Positions 7,853-16,034 of a DNA stretch of 64,000 bases are shown piece after piece. How positions within the stretch are numbered: position 1 is the stretch's first letter; every line of letters begins with the position of its first letter. A program made the translations under genes and the position numbers. The notes beneath the pieces are model-generated. The model was not told the origin of the DNA and did not search any database. It saw nothing but the letters and a program-made list of their open reading frames with translations. This DNA comes from Companilactobacillus sp. RD055328 (GTDB lineage Bacteria > Bacillota > Bacilli > Lactobacillales > Lactobacillaceae): positions 1 to 64,000 of the forward strand of contig NZ_BQUT01000001.1 in NCBI RefSeq assembly GCF_022835675.1. The letters are read 5' to 3'.

Positions 7853-10666
7853 TTGAATCGTATTAAAACACTAATAATCAATCTGTATCATAAATTAAAA
7901 GCCAAAGCTATTACTGCTTTTAACACTTTTAAAGAAAAAAACATTGAAGAGCCTAGTACTCCACATAAGGGCTTTATTGAAAGTATCAAACAACGTGATC
8001 GTCATGATATTATTTTTAATATTAATGTATTTATTACCGCTATACGTGGTGTATTTGGTTACTTAGTTGCAACTTTAATTGTTCTTATTGGTCTTGGTCT
8101 TGGAATTGGAATTGGGTATGTCGTTTCTGTTACAAATCAACAAGAAATACCAACTTACGAACAAATGCGTAAGCAATTATATGATAGTGGATCTACTTCA
8201 CTTTACTTTGATAACGACGTTAAACTCGGCAATGTTCAAAGTAATCTTATTAGAAAGCGTGTCACTTCTGATGAGATGTCTCCTTATCTAAAAGAAGCCA
8301 TTGTTGCAACTGAAGATTCATACTTCTATAAACATAATGGAGTGGTCCCTAAGTCTATACTTAGAGCTATTTTCTCTGACGTTGGTGGACTAGGCTCAAC
8401 TAGTGGTGGTTCTACCTTGACTCAACAAACCGTCAAAATGCAACTACTATCTTCTGAAACAACTTGGCGTCGTAAAGCTACAGAAATCCTACTTTCTCTT
8501 CGCGTTGATAAATATTTCTCCAAAAAAGTTATCTTAGAATCGTATCTAAATTCAGCTACATTCGGTCATAATAATAAAGGCGAAAACATTGGTGGTGTCG
8601 AAATGGCAGCACAAGGATTATTTGGTGTATCTGCTAAAGACTTATCCTTAGCTCAGGCTGCTTATATTGCTGGACTTCCTCAAAGCCCTTCCATTTATAC
8701 ACCATATGATGAAAAAGGAAAATTAAAAAAAGATAGTTATCTTGTTTCTGGAATGAAACGAAAAGATACCGTTTTATTCAGAATGTATCGAACTAATAAA
8801 ATCACTAAATCTCAATACAATGCTGCTAAAAAAGAAGATTTAAAATCTCAATTCATATCTACAGAAAAAAGAAAAACTAAAGATATTCCTTATGGCTATA
8901 TCTACAATTTGTTATCAGACAAAGTCCGCACTGCCATAATTAAAGAACAGGCAAAAAAAGATGGTCTTAAGTATAAAGATATTATAAAAAATTCTGATAC
9001 TTACAGTAGATACTATCAACAAGCCGATACAGAAATGAAACAAAAGAATTATCGCGTTGACAGTACAATCAATAAAGATATGTATGACAATATTCAAGAG
9101 GCAACCAAGTATGCAAATGATAATTTAGGTACGAAGCATGTAACTTATACTGCAGATCCAAACACTGGAAAGACCATTAAAGTTAATGAACCAGTGCAAA
9201 ACGGATCAATTGTTCTTGATAATAAAACAGGCGCTATCCTGGCATTTGTTGGTGGTGTTGATTTTGATGAATCTCAATTAAACCATGCATTTAGTACGAA
9301 ACGTTCACCTGGTTCATCTATCAAACCATTGTTAGTATATGGACCAGCAATTGAAACTGGTTTGATTGGGTCTAAGAGTATGCTTGCAGATTTCCCTACA
9401 AGTTTTGGCAGTTATAAACCAACTGATTATGATAATACTATTCAAAATCGTTTTATTTCTGCCGAAGAATCTTTAAAAAATTCCTATAATATTCCTGTCA
9501 TACATCTATTTGATACGATGATGGACAAAAAAATCAATGCCAATAGTTATATGAAAAAAATGGGGGTTGGTTTGAACAAAAAAGAAACACAACAATTAGG
9601 AACATCTCTTGGTGGTTTGGATACTGGCTTTACAGTCCAACAACAAGCTAGTGCCTTTTCTACTTTTGCAAATAAAGGGAATCATGTTGACTCATATGTG
9701 ATTAATAAAATTACTGACCCTTCTGGTAAAACCATTTATCAACATCATAAAAAGAAAACAAAAGTATTTTCTAAAGCGACTTCATATATCATGCAAGATA
9801 TGATGAAAGGTGTTGTACAAAAAGGAACCGCATCTACATTAGGTTATCAACTAGACTTTTCTGATAAGAACTTATTTGGTAAGACCGGTACTTCAAACGA
9901 CCATCGTGATAGCTGGTTTGTTGGTTCGACTGCGGGTATTACAATTTCTTCTTGGATTGGTTATGATAATTTTTACGGTAATAACTACACTCTGAATTCG
10001 AATTCAACAAGTACTAATCTTAACTACTGGGCTAAGATTGCTAATGCTGTTAATGAAACCGATCCATCTATTTTAGATAGTGATGTTAAATTCAAGAAAC
10101 CAGACTCAGTTAAGTCGTATAAGGTAAACAAATCTACAGGTACAAAAGCTGGCACTATAAATTATTCTGGATCTTATGATTCAAAAGTTTCAAGTAATAC
10201 AACTAGTCTTTATAACAAAAAAGGACCTAAGAAACTTACTAAAAATAACTTTGCTATTGGCGGTACTAAGAAAAACTATAATCTATTCTGGGATCATTAC
10301 TTTGGTCGCTATAATAGCTATGGCAATGTTACAGGTGATGAAACAGAAGATGATGATAATTACTCATCTAATAGTTATCGTTCATATCAAGCGCCAAGTA
10401 ATTCTACAAGCACATCAAACAGTGTAACTACAAATAATAACACCAATAATAACAACAACACCAATGGTAACAATATCGCTGACGATACAGAAACTGGCTC
10501 AGGGACCGGTTCAGGTTCCGGTGGTACTCCTGGCGGCGGTGACAACACTGGTGATAATGGAGGCGACACTGGCTCTGGATCTAATGGTGGAAATAACGCA
10601 GGTAATGGTAGTGATCCTGGAACAGGTACCGGAAATGGTGGTACTCCTAGCACTCCTAATACTTAA
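7853..10666 (+). CDS. Class A penicillin-binding protein (glycosyltransferase/transpeptidase)
   Basis: A 937-residue bifunctional peptidoglycan synthase. After a basic cytoplasmic segment and one membrane helix (about 68-92), the GT51 domain carries EDSYFYKHNG and GGSTLTQQTVK (residues 150-200). The transpeptidase domain carries SPGSSIKPL (nucleophile Ser), the SYN triad and KTGTS. The last 130 or so residues are a low-complexity Ser/Thr/Asn then Gly/Asp/Thr tail, longer than in many relatives. The start is TTG at 7853 after AAAGGA. It ends convergently with ccpA, a pairing common in lactobacilli. Confidence 0.92.
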   Translation: MNRIKTLIINLYHKLKAKAITAFNTFKEKNIEEPSTPHKGFIESIKQRDRHDIIFNINVFITAIRGVFGYLVATLIVLIGLGLGIGIGYVVSVTNQQEIPTYEQMRKQLYDSGSTSLYFDNDVKLGNVQSNLIRKRVTSDEMSPYLKEAIVATEDSYFYKHNGVVPKSILRAIFSDVGGLGSTSGGSTLTQQTVKMQLLSSETTWRRKATEILLSLRVDKYFSKKVILESYLNSATFGHNNKGENIGGVEMAAQGLFGVSAKDLSLAQAAYIAGLPQSPSIYTPYDEKGKLKKDSYLVSGMKRKDTVLFRMYRTNKITKSQYNAAKKEDLKSQFISTEKRKTKDIPYGYIYNLLSDKVRTAIIKEQAKKDGLKYKDIIKNSDTYSRYYQQADTEMKQKNYRVDSTINKDMYDNIQEATKYANDNLGTKHVTYTADPNTGKTIKVNEPVQNGSIVLDNKTGAILAFVGGVDFDESQLNHAFSTKRSPGSSIKPLLVYGPAIETGLIGSKSMLADFPTSFGSYKPTDYDNTIQNRFISAEESLKNSYNIPVIHLFDTMMDKKINANSYMKKMGVGLNKKETQQLGTSLGGLDTGFTVQQQASAFSTFANKGNHVDSYVINKITDPSGKTIYQHHKKKTKVFSKATSYIMQDMMKGVVQKGTASTLGYQLDFSDKNLFGKTGTSNDHRDSWFVGSTAGITISSWIGYDNFYGNNYTLNSNSTSTNLNYWAKIANAVNETDPSILDSDVKFKKPDSVKSYKVNKSTGTKAGTINYSGSYDSKVSSNTTSLYNKKGPKKLTKNNFAIGGTKKNYNLFWDHYFGRYNSYGNVTGDETEDDDNYSSNSYRSYQAPSNSTSTSNSVTTNNNTNNNNNTNGNNIADDTETGSGTGSGSGGTPGGGDNTGDNGGDTGSGSNGGNNAGNGSDPGTGTGNGGTPSTPNT

Positions 10667-10709
10667 GCCAAATAAAAAAGACGCAAATTGCGTCTTTTTT
10701 ATTTGGCTT
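10665..10709. terminator. Bidirectional terminator between the PBP gene and ccpA
   Basis: A 22-bp perfect inverted repeat (10665-10686 with 10688-10709) with an A-tract and T-tract embedded in the stem, working for both converging genes. Confidence 0.88.
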
Positions 10710-10710
10710 T

Positions 10711-11709
10711 TTATTTTGTTGTCTCTCTTCTTACAATGCTGTAAGGAAGTGTTACTCGATTATCATCGATCATTTCTTGATTCATTAGCTTAGTCAATAA
10801 TCTCATTGATACAGCTCCAATATCATATAGCGGTTGAGAAATTGAACTCATCTTTGGTCGAGTTACCTGACATAACATGGTGTTATTACTTGTAATTAAC
10901 TCAAAGTCTTCAGGAATCTTAACTCCTGAATCTTGCGCAGCATTTAAAATACCAACAGCTAATACATCATCGTTAACAACAGCCGCAGTAGCTCCTGTCG
11001 CTGAGATTGTATCCCAAATAGCTGCTCCAGCAGTCAATGTATATTCAGCTTCAAAAACTAAACTTGAAGAATAGCTTATTCCAGCTTTTTCTAAAGCTTG
11101 TTTATAACCTTCTAGCTTGAACATTCCATCCATTGGCGTTTGTAAATCACCACCAACAAACGCGATCTGTTCATGTCCATTTTGAATAAGACGAGTTGTA
11201 ACTTCCTTCATTGAATCAGTATAGTCAATATTAACACTTGCAATTTCATTGCTATCATCCAAAATACCAGCAAATGCAACTGGTGTTTTAGAATTAATCA
11301 ATAATCTCTTAAGCTTCTTATCAATAGAATGTCCCATATATATTAATCCATCAACTTGTTTTGATAACAGATTATCAATGACTTGTTCTTCATCAGTTGC
11401 TGGATCAATTGTTGAACTGATAATGTGATATTTATACATTGCCGCCACGTCATTAATACCTTTAGCAAGTGATGCAAAGTATAGATTTGTCATATCAGGA
11501 ATAATTAAACCGATAGTTGTACTCTTCTTACTTGCTAGTCCACGAGCTACGGCATTAGGACGGTAGTTCAATCGATCTATAACTTCCATAACTTTTTTAC
11601 GTGTATCTTCTTTTACATTTGGGTTACCATTAACAACACGAGAAACAGTTGCCATGGAAACTTTTGCTTCATTAGCAACATCGTATATAGTAATTACTTG
11701 TTTTTCCAT
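10711..11709 (-). CDS. ccpA: Catabolite control protein A
   Basis: A 332-residue LacI-family regulator. The N-terminal helix-turn-helix (TIYDVANEAKVSMATVSRVV) and the hinge helix (RPNAVARGLASKKS) are intact, and the periplasmic-binding-like domain follows. With HPr-Ser-P it binds cre sites and controls carbon metabolism. The start is ATG 11709: GAGG lies 8 bases before it, while the in-frame ATG at 11721 overlaps that same site. It is divergent from pepQ. Candidate cre sites lie in the intergenic region and near its own start, suggesting autoregulation. Confidence 0.95.
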   Translation of the reverse strand: MEKQVITIYDVANEAKVSMATVSRVVNGNPNVKEDTRKKVMEVIDRLNYRPNAVARGLASKKSTTIGLIIPDMTNLYFASLAKGINDVAAMYKYHIISSTIDPATDEEQVIDNLLSKQVDGLIYMGHSIDKKLKRLLINSKTPVAFAGILDDSNEIASVNIDYTDSMKEVTTRLIQNGHEQIAFVGGDLQTPMDGMFKLEGYKQALEKAGISYSSSLVFEAEYTLTAGAAIWDTISATGATAAVVNDDVLAVGILNAAQDSGVKIPEDFELITSNNTMLCQVTRPKMSSISQPLYDIGAVSMRLLTKLMNQEMIDDNRVTLPYSIVRRETTK

Positions 11710-11734
11710 ATTTATCCTCATTTATAATTTTTTA

Positions 11735-11750
11735 TAAAAATCGCTTACAA
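11735..11750 (-). promoter_or_regulatory. Candidate cre site near ccpA start
   Basis: Read on the minus strand the site is TTGTAAGCGATTTTTA. It matches the cre consensus WTGNAARCGNWWNCAW except at two positions near its 3' end. It lies 26-41 bp upstream of the ccpA start codon. Binding by CcpA is inferred. Confidence 0.45.
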
Positions 11751-11799
11751 TTTAATTTAACAAAGCTAAAACGCTTTTACAAGACTTATAGACTAAGTT

Positions 11800-11815
11800 T
11801 TCATTCCGTTTTCAG
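11800..11815 (+). promoter_or_regulatory. Candidate cre site in the ccpA-pepQ intergenic region
   Basis: TTCATTCCGTTTTCAG matches the reverse cre consensus with two mismatches. It lies 60 bp upstream of pepQ, in the position where several lactobacilli have a cre between the divergent pair. Confidence 0.4.
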
Positions 11816-11874
11816 TTTTTCTTTCATTTTTTTTGAATTTGAAGGTGATATACTATTAAAAAAGGAGATTGCAT

Positions 11875-12975
11875 ATGAATAAAATTGAACGTATACAACA
11901 ATGGTTACAAGACAATAATTATGATATTGCTTACCTCAACGATCCAATAAGTGTTAATTATTTCACTGGATATCAAACTGACCCTATCGAAAGAGTTCTG
12001 GGACTCTTTGTATTTCCAAATGCCGATCCATTCTTATTTGTCCCTCAATTAGAAGTTGAAGCTTCAAAAAAAGCAGGATGGAATAAAGAGGTCTATGGTT
12101 ACTTAGATCATGAAGATCCTTTTAAGATTATTTCTAAGCACATCATGGAAAGACTTGATCTTGCTCCTAAAAACTGGGCAATTGAAAAATTCAGTTTACC
12201 AGTTTCACGAATGGAATCTATCTTAGTACATTTCCCCGACTCACAATTCGTTGGTGATGTTTCTAAATACATGGAAAAAACTAAACTTATTAAAACTCCT
12301 GAAGAAATTGCTTTACTTCAAGCAGCTGGTAAAGAAGCTGACTATGCTTTTTCACTTGGTTTTCAAGCTATTAAAGAAGGAAAAACCGAACAGGAAGTTG
12401 TAGCCGAAATTGAGTATGGTCTTATGAAAAAAGGAGTTATGCATACTTCATTTGATACTATTGTTCAAGGTGGTGCCAATGCAGCAAATCCTCACGGAGG
12501 ACCAGAAAAAACACCTCTTAAACGTGATGAACTTATTCTTTTTGACTTAGGGACAGTTCATCAAGGTTATATGAGTGATGCCAGTCGAACTGTAGCCTTT
12601 GGTAAACCTTCTGCTAAGTCACTTGAAATTTACAAGGTTTGTCTAGAAGCCCAATTAACTGCACAAGCTGCCGTGAAACCTGGCATTACAGCTGCAGAAA
12701 TCGATAAAATCGCTCGTGATATCATTAAAAAAGCTGGTTATGGTGAATACTTCATTCATAGAACTGGTCATGGTATTGGAACATCAGATCACGAATTCCC
12801 ATCAATTATGGAAGGAAATGATTTAGTACTTCAACCAGGTATGTGCTTCTCAATTGAGCCTGGTATTTATATCCCAGGTGTTGCTGGTGTTAGAATTGAA
12901 GATTGTGTTGCTGTTACTGAAACAAGCAGCTTATCTTTCACTTCTACTTCAAAAGAATTAACGTATATAGATTAA
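11875..12975 (+). CDS. pepQ: Xaa-Pro dipeptidase PepQ (M24 family)
   Basis: A 366-residue cytosolic metallopeptidase. The N-terminal creatinase domain covers about residues 1-125. The pita-bread catalytic domain shows the dinuclear metal ligands: the Asp of LFDLGTVHQGYMSDASRT, the His of GHGIGTSDHEFP, the Glu of SIEPGIY and the Glu of RIEDCV. It cleaves X-Pro dipeptides. The start is ATG 11875, since AAAGGAG ends 7 bases before it. Its position divergent from ccpA is classical for lactobacilli. Confidence 0.93.
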   Translation: MNKIERIQQWLQDNNYDIAYLNDPISVNYFTGYQTDPIERVLGLFVFPNADPFLFVPQLEVEASKKAGWNKEVYGYLDHEDPFKIISKHIMERLDLAPKNWAIEKFSLPVSRMESILVHFPDSQFVGDVSKYMEKTKLIKTPEEIALLQAAGKEADYAFSLGFQAIKEGKTEQEVVAEIEYGLMKKGVMHTSFDTIVQGGANAANPHGGPEKTPLKRDELILFDLGTVHQGYMSDASRTVAFGKPSAKSLEIYKVCLEAQLTAQAAVKPGITAAEIDKIARDIIKKAGYGEYFIHRTGHGIGTSDHEFPSIMEGNDLVLQPGMCFSIEPGIYIPGVAGVRIEDCVAVTETSSLSFTSTSKELTYID

Positions 12976-13010
12976 ATAAAAAAGCCCTCAATGAGGGCTT
13001 TTTTATTTAA
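12972..13010. terminator. Bidirectional terminator between pepQ and the YtxH gene
   Basis: A 19-bp stem with GC-rich centre AGCCCTCA/TGAGGGCT, A-tract and T-tract on either side. Confidence 0.87.
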
Positions 13011-13306
13011 TCTTCTTCAAGTATTTCTTCATCAATCACAATATTTTCAAAATTGTTTGAAGATGCGAGATGCTTATTAACTTGACTATCAATATTTGTC
13101 TTTAAATCAGCTGTTTTTTCATTGAAATTACTAATCATCTGTTCTTTATCAAAATTTTCAACAGATCCTGTAACTTGATCTTTAACTTCGTTAAGCTTTT
13201 CGATAATATCTTCTTTTGAAGACATTGGCATAACGTATTTAGTTATCCCATAAGCACTTGCAGTACCTAATACTAAGCCGAAAAGAAATCCACTCTTCTT
13301 ACTCAT
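13007..13306 (-). CDS. YtxH domain protein
   Basis: About 99 residues. One N-terminal membrane helix with a glycine-rich GLVLGTASAYG core is followed by an acidic coiled-coil-like tail. YtxH proteins are general-stress-associated membrane proteins of unknown mechanism. The start at ATG 13306 is chosen because AAGGTG lies 8 bases upstream; it overlaps the last codons of the DUF948 gene, so the two are translationally coupled. Confidence 0.75.
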   Translation of the reverse strand: MSKKSGFLFGLVLGTASAYGITKYVMPMSSKEDIIEKLNEVKDQVTGSVENFDKEQMISNFNEKTADLKTNIDSQVNKHLASSNNFENIVIDEEILEED

Positions 13307-13682
13307 TATCATTCACCTTGCTTTTTTTGTGTCCGGGCATAAATGACTTCACTGTTTGAAATGCAGTGGCCGCCTTTATAGCATTCCCCATTATTGCAGA
13401 AGTCTTAGATGATTTCTCATTCGAAGTTGCTTGTTCAGCCTTCACTCCAAGATTTTCAACAGTCATGAATAATGGATTTAATGTTTCCATTTTAAAAGAC
13501 ACATCATCAACTAAAACATTAGTTTTTTCGAGCAGTTGATCTGCTTCTTGCGTAACCACTTCCACTGTTTTTACAAGCTCTTTCATAACTTTTGTTGCTT
13601 GTATTAAAAGTACAATTAAATATATAACTAATGCCGCAAAGGCTAGTGCTGCAATAAGAGCAGCTATTTGTCCTAAATTCAT
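13299..13682 (-). CDS. DUF948 domain membrane protein
   Basis: A 127-residue protein with an N-terminal membrane helix (residues 5-28) followed by a long amphipathic helix with VVTQEADQLLEKTN and DDVSFKMETLNPLF, the DUF948 pattern. Function is unknown, and these genes usually sit next to ytxH as here. It overlaps the YtxH gene by eight bases. Confidence 0.78.
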   Translation of the reverse strand: MNLGQIAALIAALAFAALVIYLIVLLIQATKVMKELVKTVEVVTQEADQLLEKTNVLVDDVSFKMETLNPLFMTVENLGVKAEQATSNEKSSKTSAIMGNAIKAATAFQTVKSFMPGHKKSKVNDNE

Positions 13683-13726
13683 AAGAATTCCCTCCTACTT
13701 AACAGGTAAATATTATCATAAACAAA

Positions 13727-14326
13727 TTAATTTAACCAATCGGGCATGTTTTTTTCTAAATTATCAAGTGCTCTAGCACGATGGCTTAACTGATTTTTAT
13801 CTTCCATACTCAATTGCGCCATAGTTTTTTCTAATTCAGGAACATAAAATAACGGATCATATCCAAATCCATTATCTCCCTCCGGATGAAGTGCAATAAG
13901 TCCTTTTACAGTGCCCTTAACAATCACATCTTTAGTTTCGTCTTCAGGGTGAGCAAGAACTAAGGTACTAACAAACTGTGCTGTACGATCTTCTAGCTTG
14001 ATACCACCCAATTCCGATAATAGTTTTGCATTATTAGCTGCATCATTATGGTCTTGGGCATAACGAGCCGAAAATATCCCTGGTTGTCCATGTAACGCAT
14101 CTACTTGTAATCCTGAATCATCAGCTAGAACTGGCACTTTAAGCTCTCTAGCGACCGTATGTGCTTTAATTTTCGCATTTTCTTCAAATGTGCTTCCTGT
14201 TTCTGGAATATCATGAAACTCTGGATAATTTTTTAATGTTTCAATTTCAATATTGAACTTATTAAACATATCCGCAAATTCTTGAGCTTTGTTTTGATTA
14301 TTTGTAGCAATAATAATTTTAGTCAC
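13727..14326 (-). CDS. rdgB: XTP/dITP pyrophosphatase (RdgB/HAM1)
   Basis: A 199-residue house-cleaning nucleotide pyrophosphatase that hydrolyses XTP, dITP and ITP to monophosphates and so prevents their incorporation in DNA. It shows the SHR signature near the C-terminus (QLSHRARALD), the ADDSGL metal site, the FSARYA motif and the GFGYDPLF motif. It overlaps the 3' end of murI by eight bases and is co-transcribed with it, as in many Firmicutes. Confidence 0.93.
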   Translation of the reverse strand: MTKIIIATNNQNKAQEFADMFNKFNIEIETLKNYPEFHDIPETGSTFEENAKIKAHTVARELKVPVLADDSGLQVDALHGQPGIFSARYAQDHNDAANNAKLLSELGGIKLEDRTAQFVSTLVLAHPEDETKDVIVKGTVKGLIALHPEGDNGFGYDPLFYVPELEKTMAQLSMEDKNQLSHRARALDNLEKNMPDWLN

Positions 14327-15107
14327 TTAAATTAACCTCCAGTGATTGAGGATTATTAATCCCTAGAATTCTTGTAATTGCTTGATCAAAGCTATTACTG
14401 TCTGCAGTAGTATAAAAATCTACACTTTGTCGCTGATTACCTAACATATTATTCTCAGTGAGCACTTCAATTAATTTCTCGGCAGTATTATAGCTAGGAT
14501 CTATGATTTTAACTTTATCGTCAAAAAAACCTGAAATTTCTTCACGAATTATCGGATAATGCGTACATCCTAATACAATCGATTCAATATTCTTATCTTT
14601 AAAATATTGCAATTCTCGACTAATAATTGATTCATCAATAATTCCGGATTCAATCATCGGTACTAAAGTAGGTGTAGCCTTATCATAAATAACCATATCC
14701 GAATTCAATTTCCAAATTTCTTGTTTGTAGCTTTGTGATTTAATAGTACCCTCAGTCGCAATAATTCCCAATCTTTTTTTTGTATTAGCAACTGCCGCAC
14801 TGCTTCCTGGCTTAATTACACCTAACAATGGAATTTGAACTTCACGTTGTATCTCTTCCATTGCTTCAGCTGTTGCTGTATTACAAGCAAAAACAATAGC
14901 TTTCACATTCTTAGATATCAAAAATTGAACTAACTTACGAGTTAAGTTAGTCACATCTTCTTTTGTTCTTGGTCCATAAGGCATGTTTTCTTGATCACCT
15001 ATAAAAACGAATTTTTCGTTAGGCATTTGGGATAACGTCTGTTTAAGCACAGTTAAACCACCAATACCTGAATCAAGAACCCCAATTGCTTGATTTTTAT
15101 TCAACAT
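14319..15107 (-). CDS. murI: Glutamate racemase
   Basis: A 262-residue racemase that makes D-glutamate for peptidoglycan. The two catalytic Cys residues are visible in ACNTATA (about residue 74) and LGCTHYP (about residue 185), along with DSGIGGLTV at the N-terminus. It is the first gene of the murI-rdgB pair and is divergent from the yslB-like gene. Confidence 0.95.
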   Translation of the reverse strand: MLNKNQAIGVLDSGIGGLTVLKQTLSQMPNEKFVFIGDQENMPYGPRTKEDVTNLTRKLVQFLISKNVKAIVFACNTATAEAMEEIQREVQIPLLGVIKPGSSAAVANTKKRLGIIATEGTIKSQSYKQEIWKLNSDMVIYDKATPTLVPMIESGIIDESIISRELQYFKDKNIESIVLGCTHYPIIREEISGFFDDKVKIIDPSYNTAEKLIEVLTENNMLGNQRQSVDFYTTADSNSFDQAITRILGINNPQSLEVNLSD

Positions 15108-15231
15108 TATTTACCTCGATTCATCGAGCCTTATTGAGAACATATTTTAACACATAGATTTGATTGTTTTCTTATTTCTAAAACATTTTTAATGATATAA
15201 TTATCATTAACTACTATAGGGTTGGTAAATT

Positions 15232-15636
15232 ATGAACGAAGATAACTTTAGCTATTATTTATTAAGAAATATTGTACTTCCAAATATTTTAGAAGAAGAT
15301 ACTTCTGAAATTCTATATTGGAGTGGAAAAAAACTATTCACTGATTTTAAAGATCAAATTACTTCTGAAGAAGATTTAATTCACTTTTTTGAAAAAGCTC
15401 AATTTGGAAACTTAAACATAAAAAAATCTTCCAAAACTAAGTATGAATTTGTTTTATCCGGTGATTGGATTATTCAACGAATAAAAACAAAGAACAATGA
15501 GTTTTCATTAGAAACTGGATTTTTATGCGAATATGTTCAATCTTTGACTAATAGTTATTGTTTATCAAATGAAACTATTAAGTCAAAAGAAGTAATCATC
15601 ACTATTAATATCGATTATAAATCAGAAGTAAATTAA
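15232..15636 (+). CDS. YslB/DUF2507 family protein
   Basis: A 134-residue protein with the DUF2507 pattern: an N-terminal YYLLRNIVLPNIL segment, ILYWSGKKL, a FFEKAQFGNL stretch and a later FSLETGFLCEYVQ. The family forms a small bacterial 4-vinyl-reductase-like alpha/beta fold; its function is not known. An extended -10 (TGATATAAT) lies upstream. It stands alone and is ended by a strong terminator. Confidence 0.8.
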   Translation: MNEDNFSYYLLRNIVLPNILEEDTSEILYWSGKKLFTDFKDQITSEEDLIHFFEKAQFGNLNIKKSSKTKYEFVLSGDWIIQRIKTKNNEFSLETGFLCEYVQSLTNSYCLSNETIKSKEVIITINIDYKSEVN

Positions 15637-15637
15637 G

Positions 15638-15666
15638 AAAGACTGGATAATATATCCAGTCTTTTT
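15638..15666. terminator. Terminator between yslB-like gene and trxA
   Basis: A 12-bp stem AAAGACTGGATA with its complement, three-base loop and T5; symmetric enough to serve trxA as well. Confidence 0.82.
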
Positions 15667-15973
15667 ATCTATGTTTATTTAAAATTTCAGCTAATTGTTC
15701 TTTACTGTGATAACCCACAATTGTTTCAACAATTTCACCGTCTTTTTTCAAAGTCATTGTTGGAATAGCTTTAATTCCTAATCCATTTGGAGTTTCAGGA
15801 TTTTCATCCACATCCATCTTGTAGAATTTGATATCATCATTGTCTTCAGCTAATGCTTCAACTGCTGGAGATTGCATTCTACATGGTCCACACCAAGTTG
15901 CCCAGAAATCAGTAAATACTAATCCTTCACTTGTTAACTTATCGTAGTCTTTATCAATTATTTCTTCTACCAT
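15665..15973 (-). CDS. trxA: Thioredoxin
   Basis: A 102-residue thioredoxin with the canonical WCGPC active site (FWATWCGPCRM) and the cis-Pro loop (KAIPTMTL). It is the cytosolic disulfide reductant used by ribonucleotide reductase and others. A strong AAAGGGGTGAG site precedes the ATG. It lies directly downstream of mutS2, a very common Firmicute arrangement. Confidence 0.95.
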   Translation of the reverse strand: MVEEIIDKDYDKLTSEGLVFTDFWATWCGPCRMQSPAVEALAEDNDDIKFYKMDVDENPETPNGLGIKAIPTMTLKKDGEIVETIVGYHSKEQLAEILNKHR

Positions 15974-16034
15974 AATCTCACCCCTTTCCTAACAATATTA
16001 TCAATTTATTTATTAAACACAATTAATTTGCTTA

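Noticed and set aside
10387-10653. Pro-rich open frame antisense to the PBP tail
   Set aside because: It mirrors the Gly/Thr low-complexity coding sequence on the plus strand.
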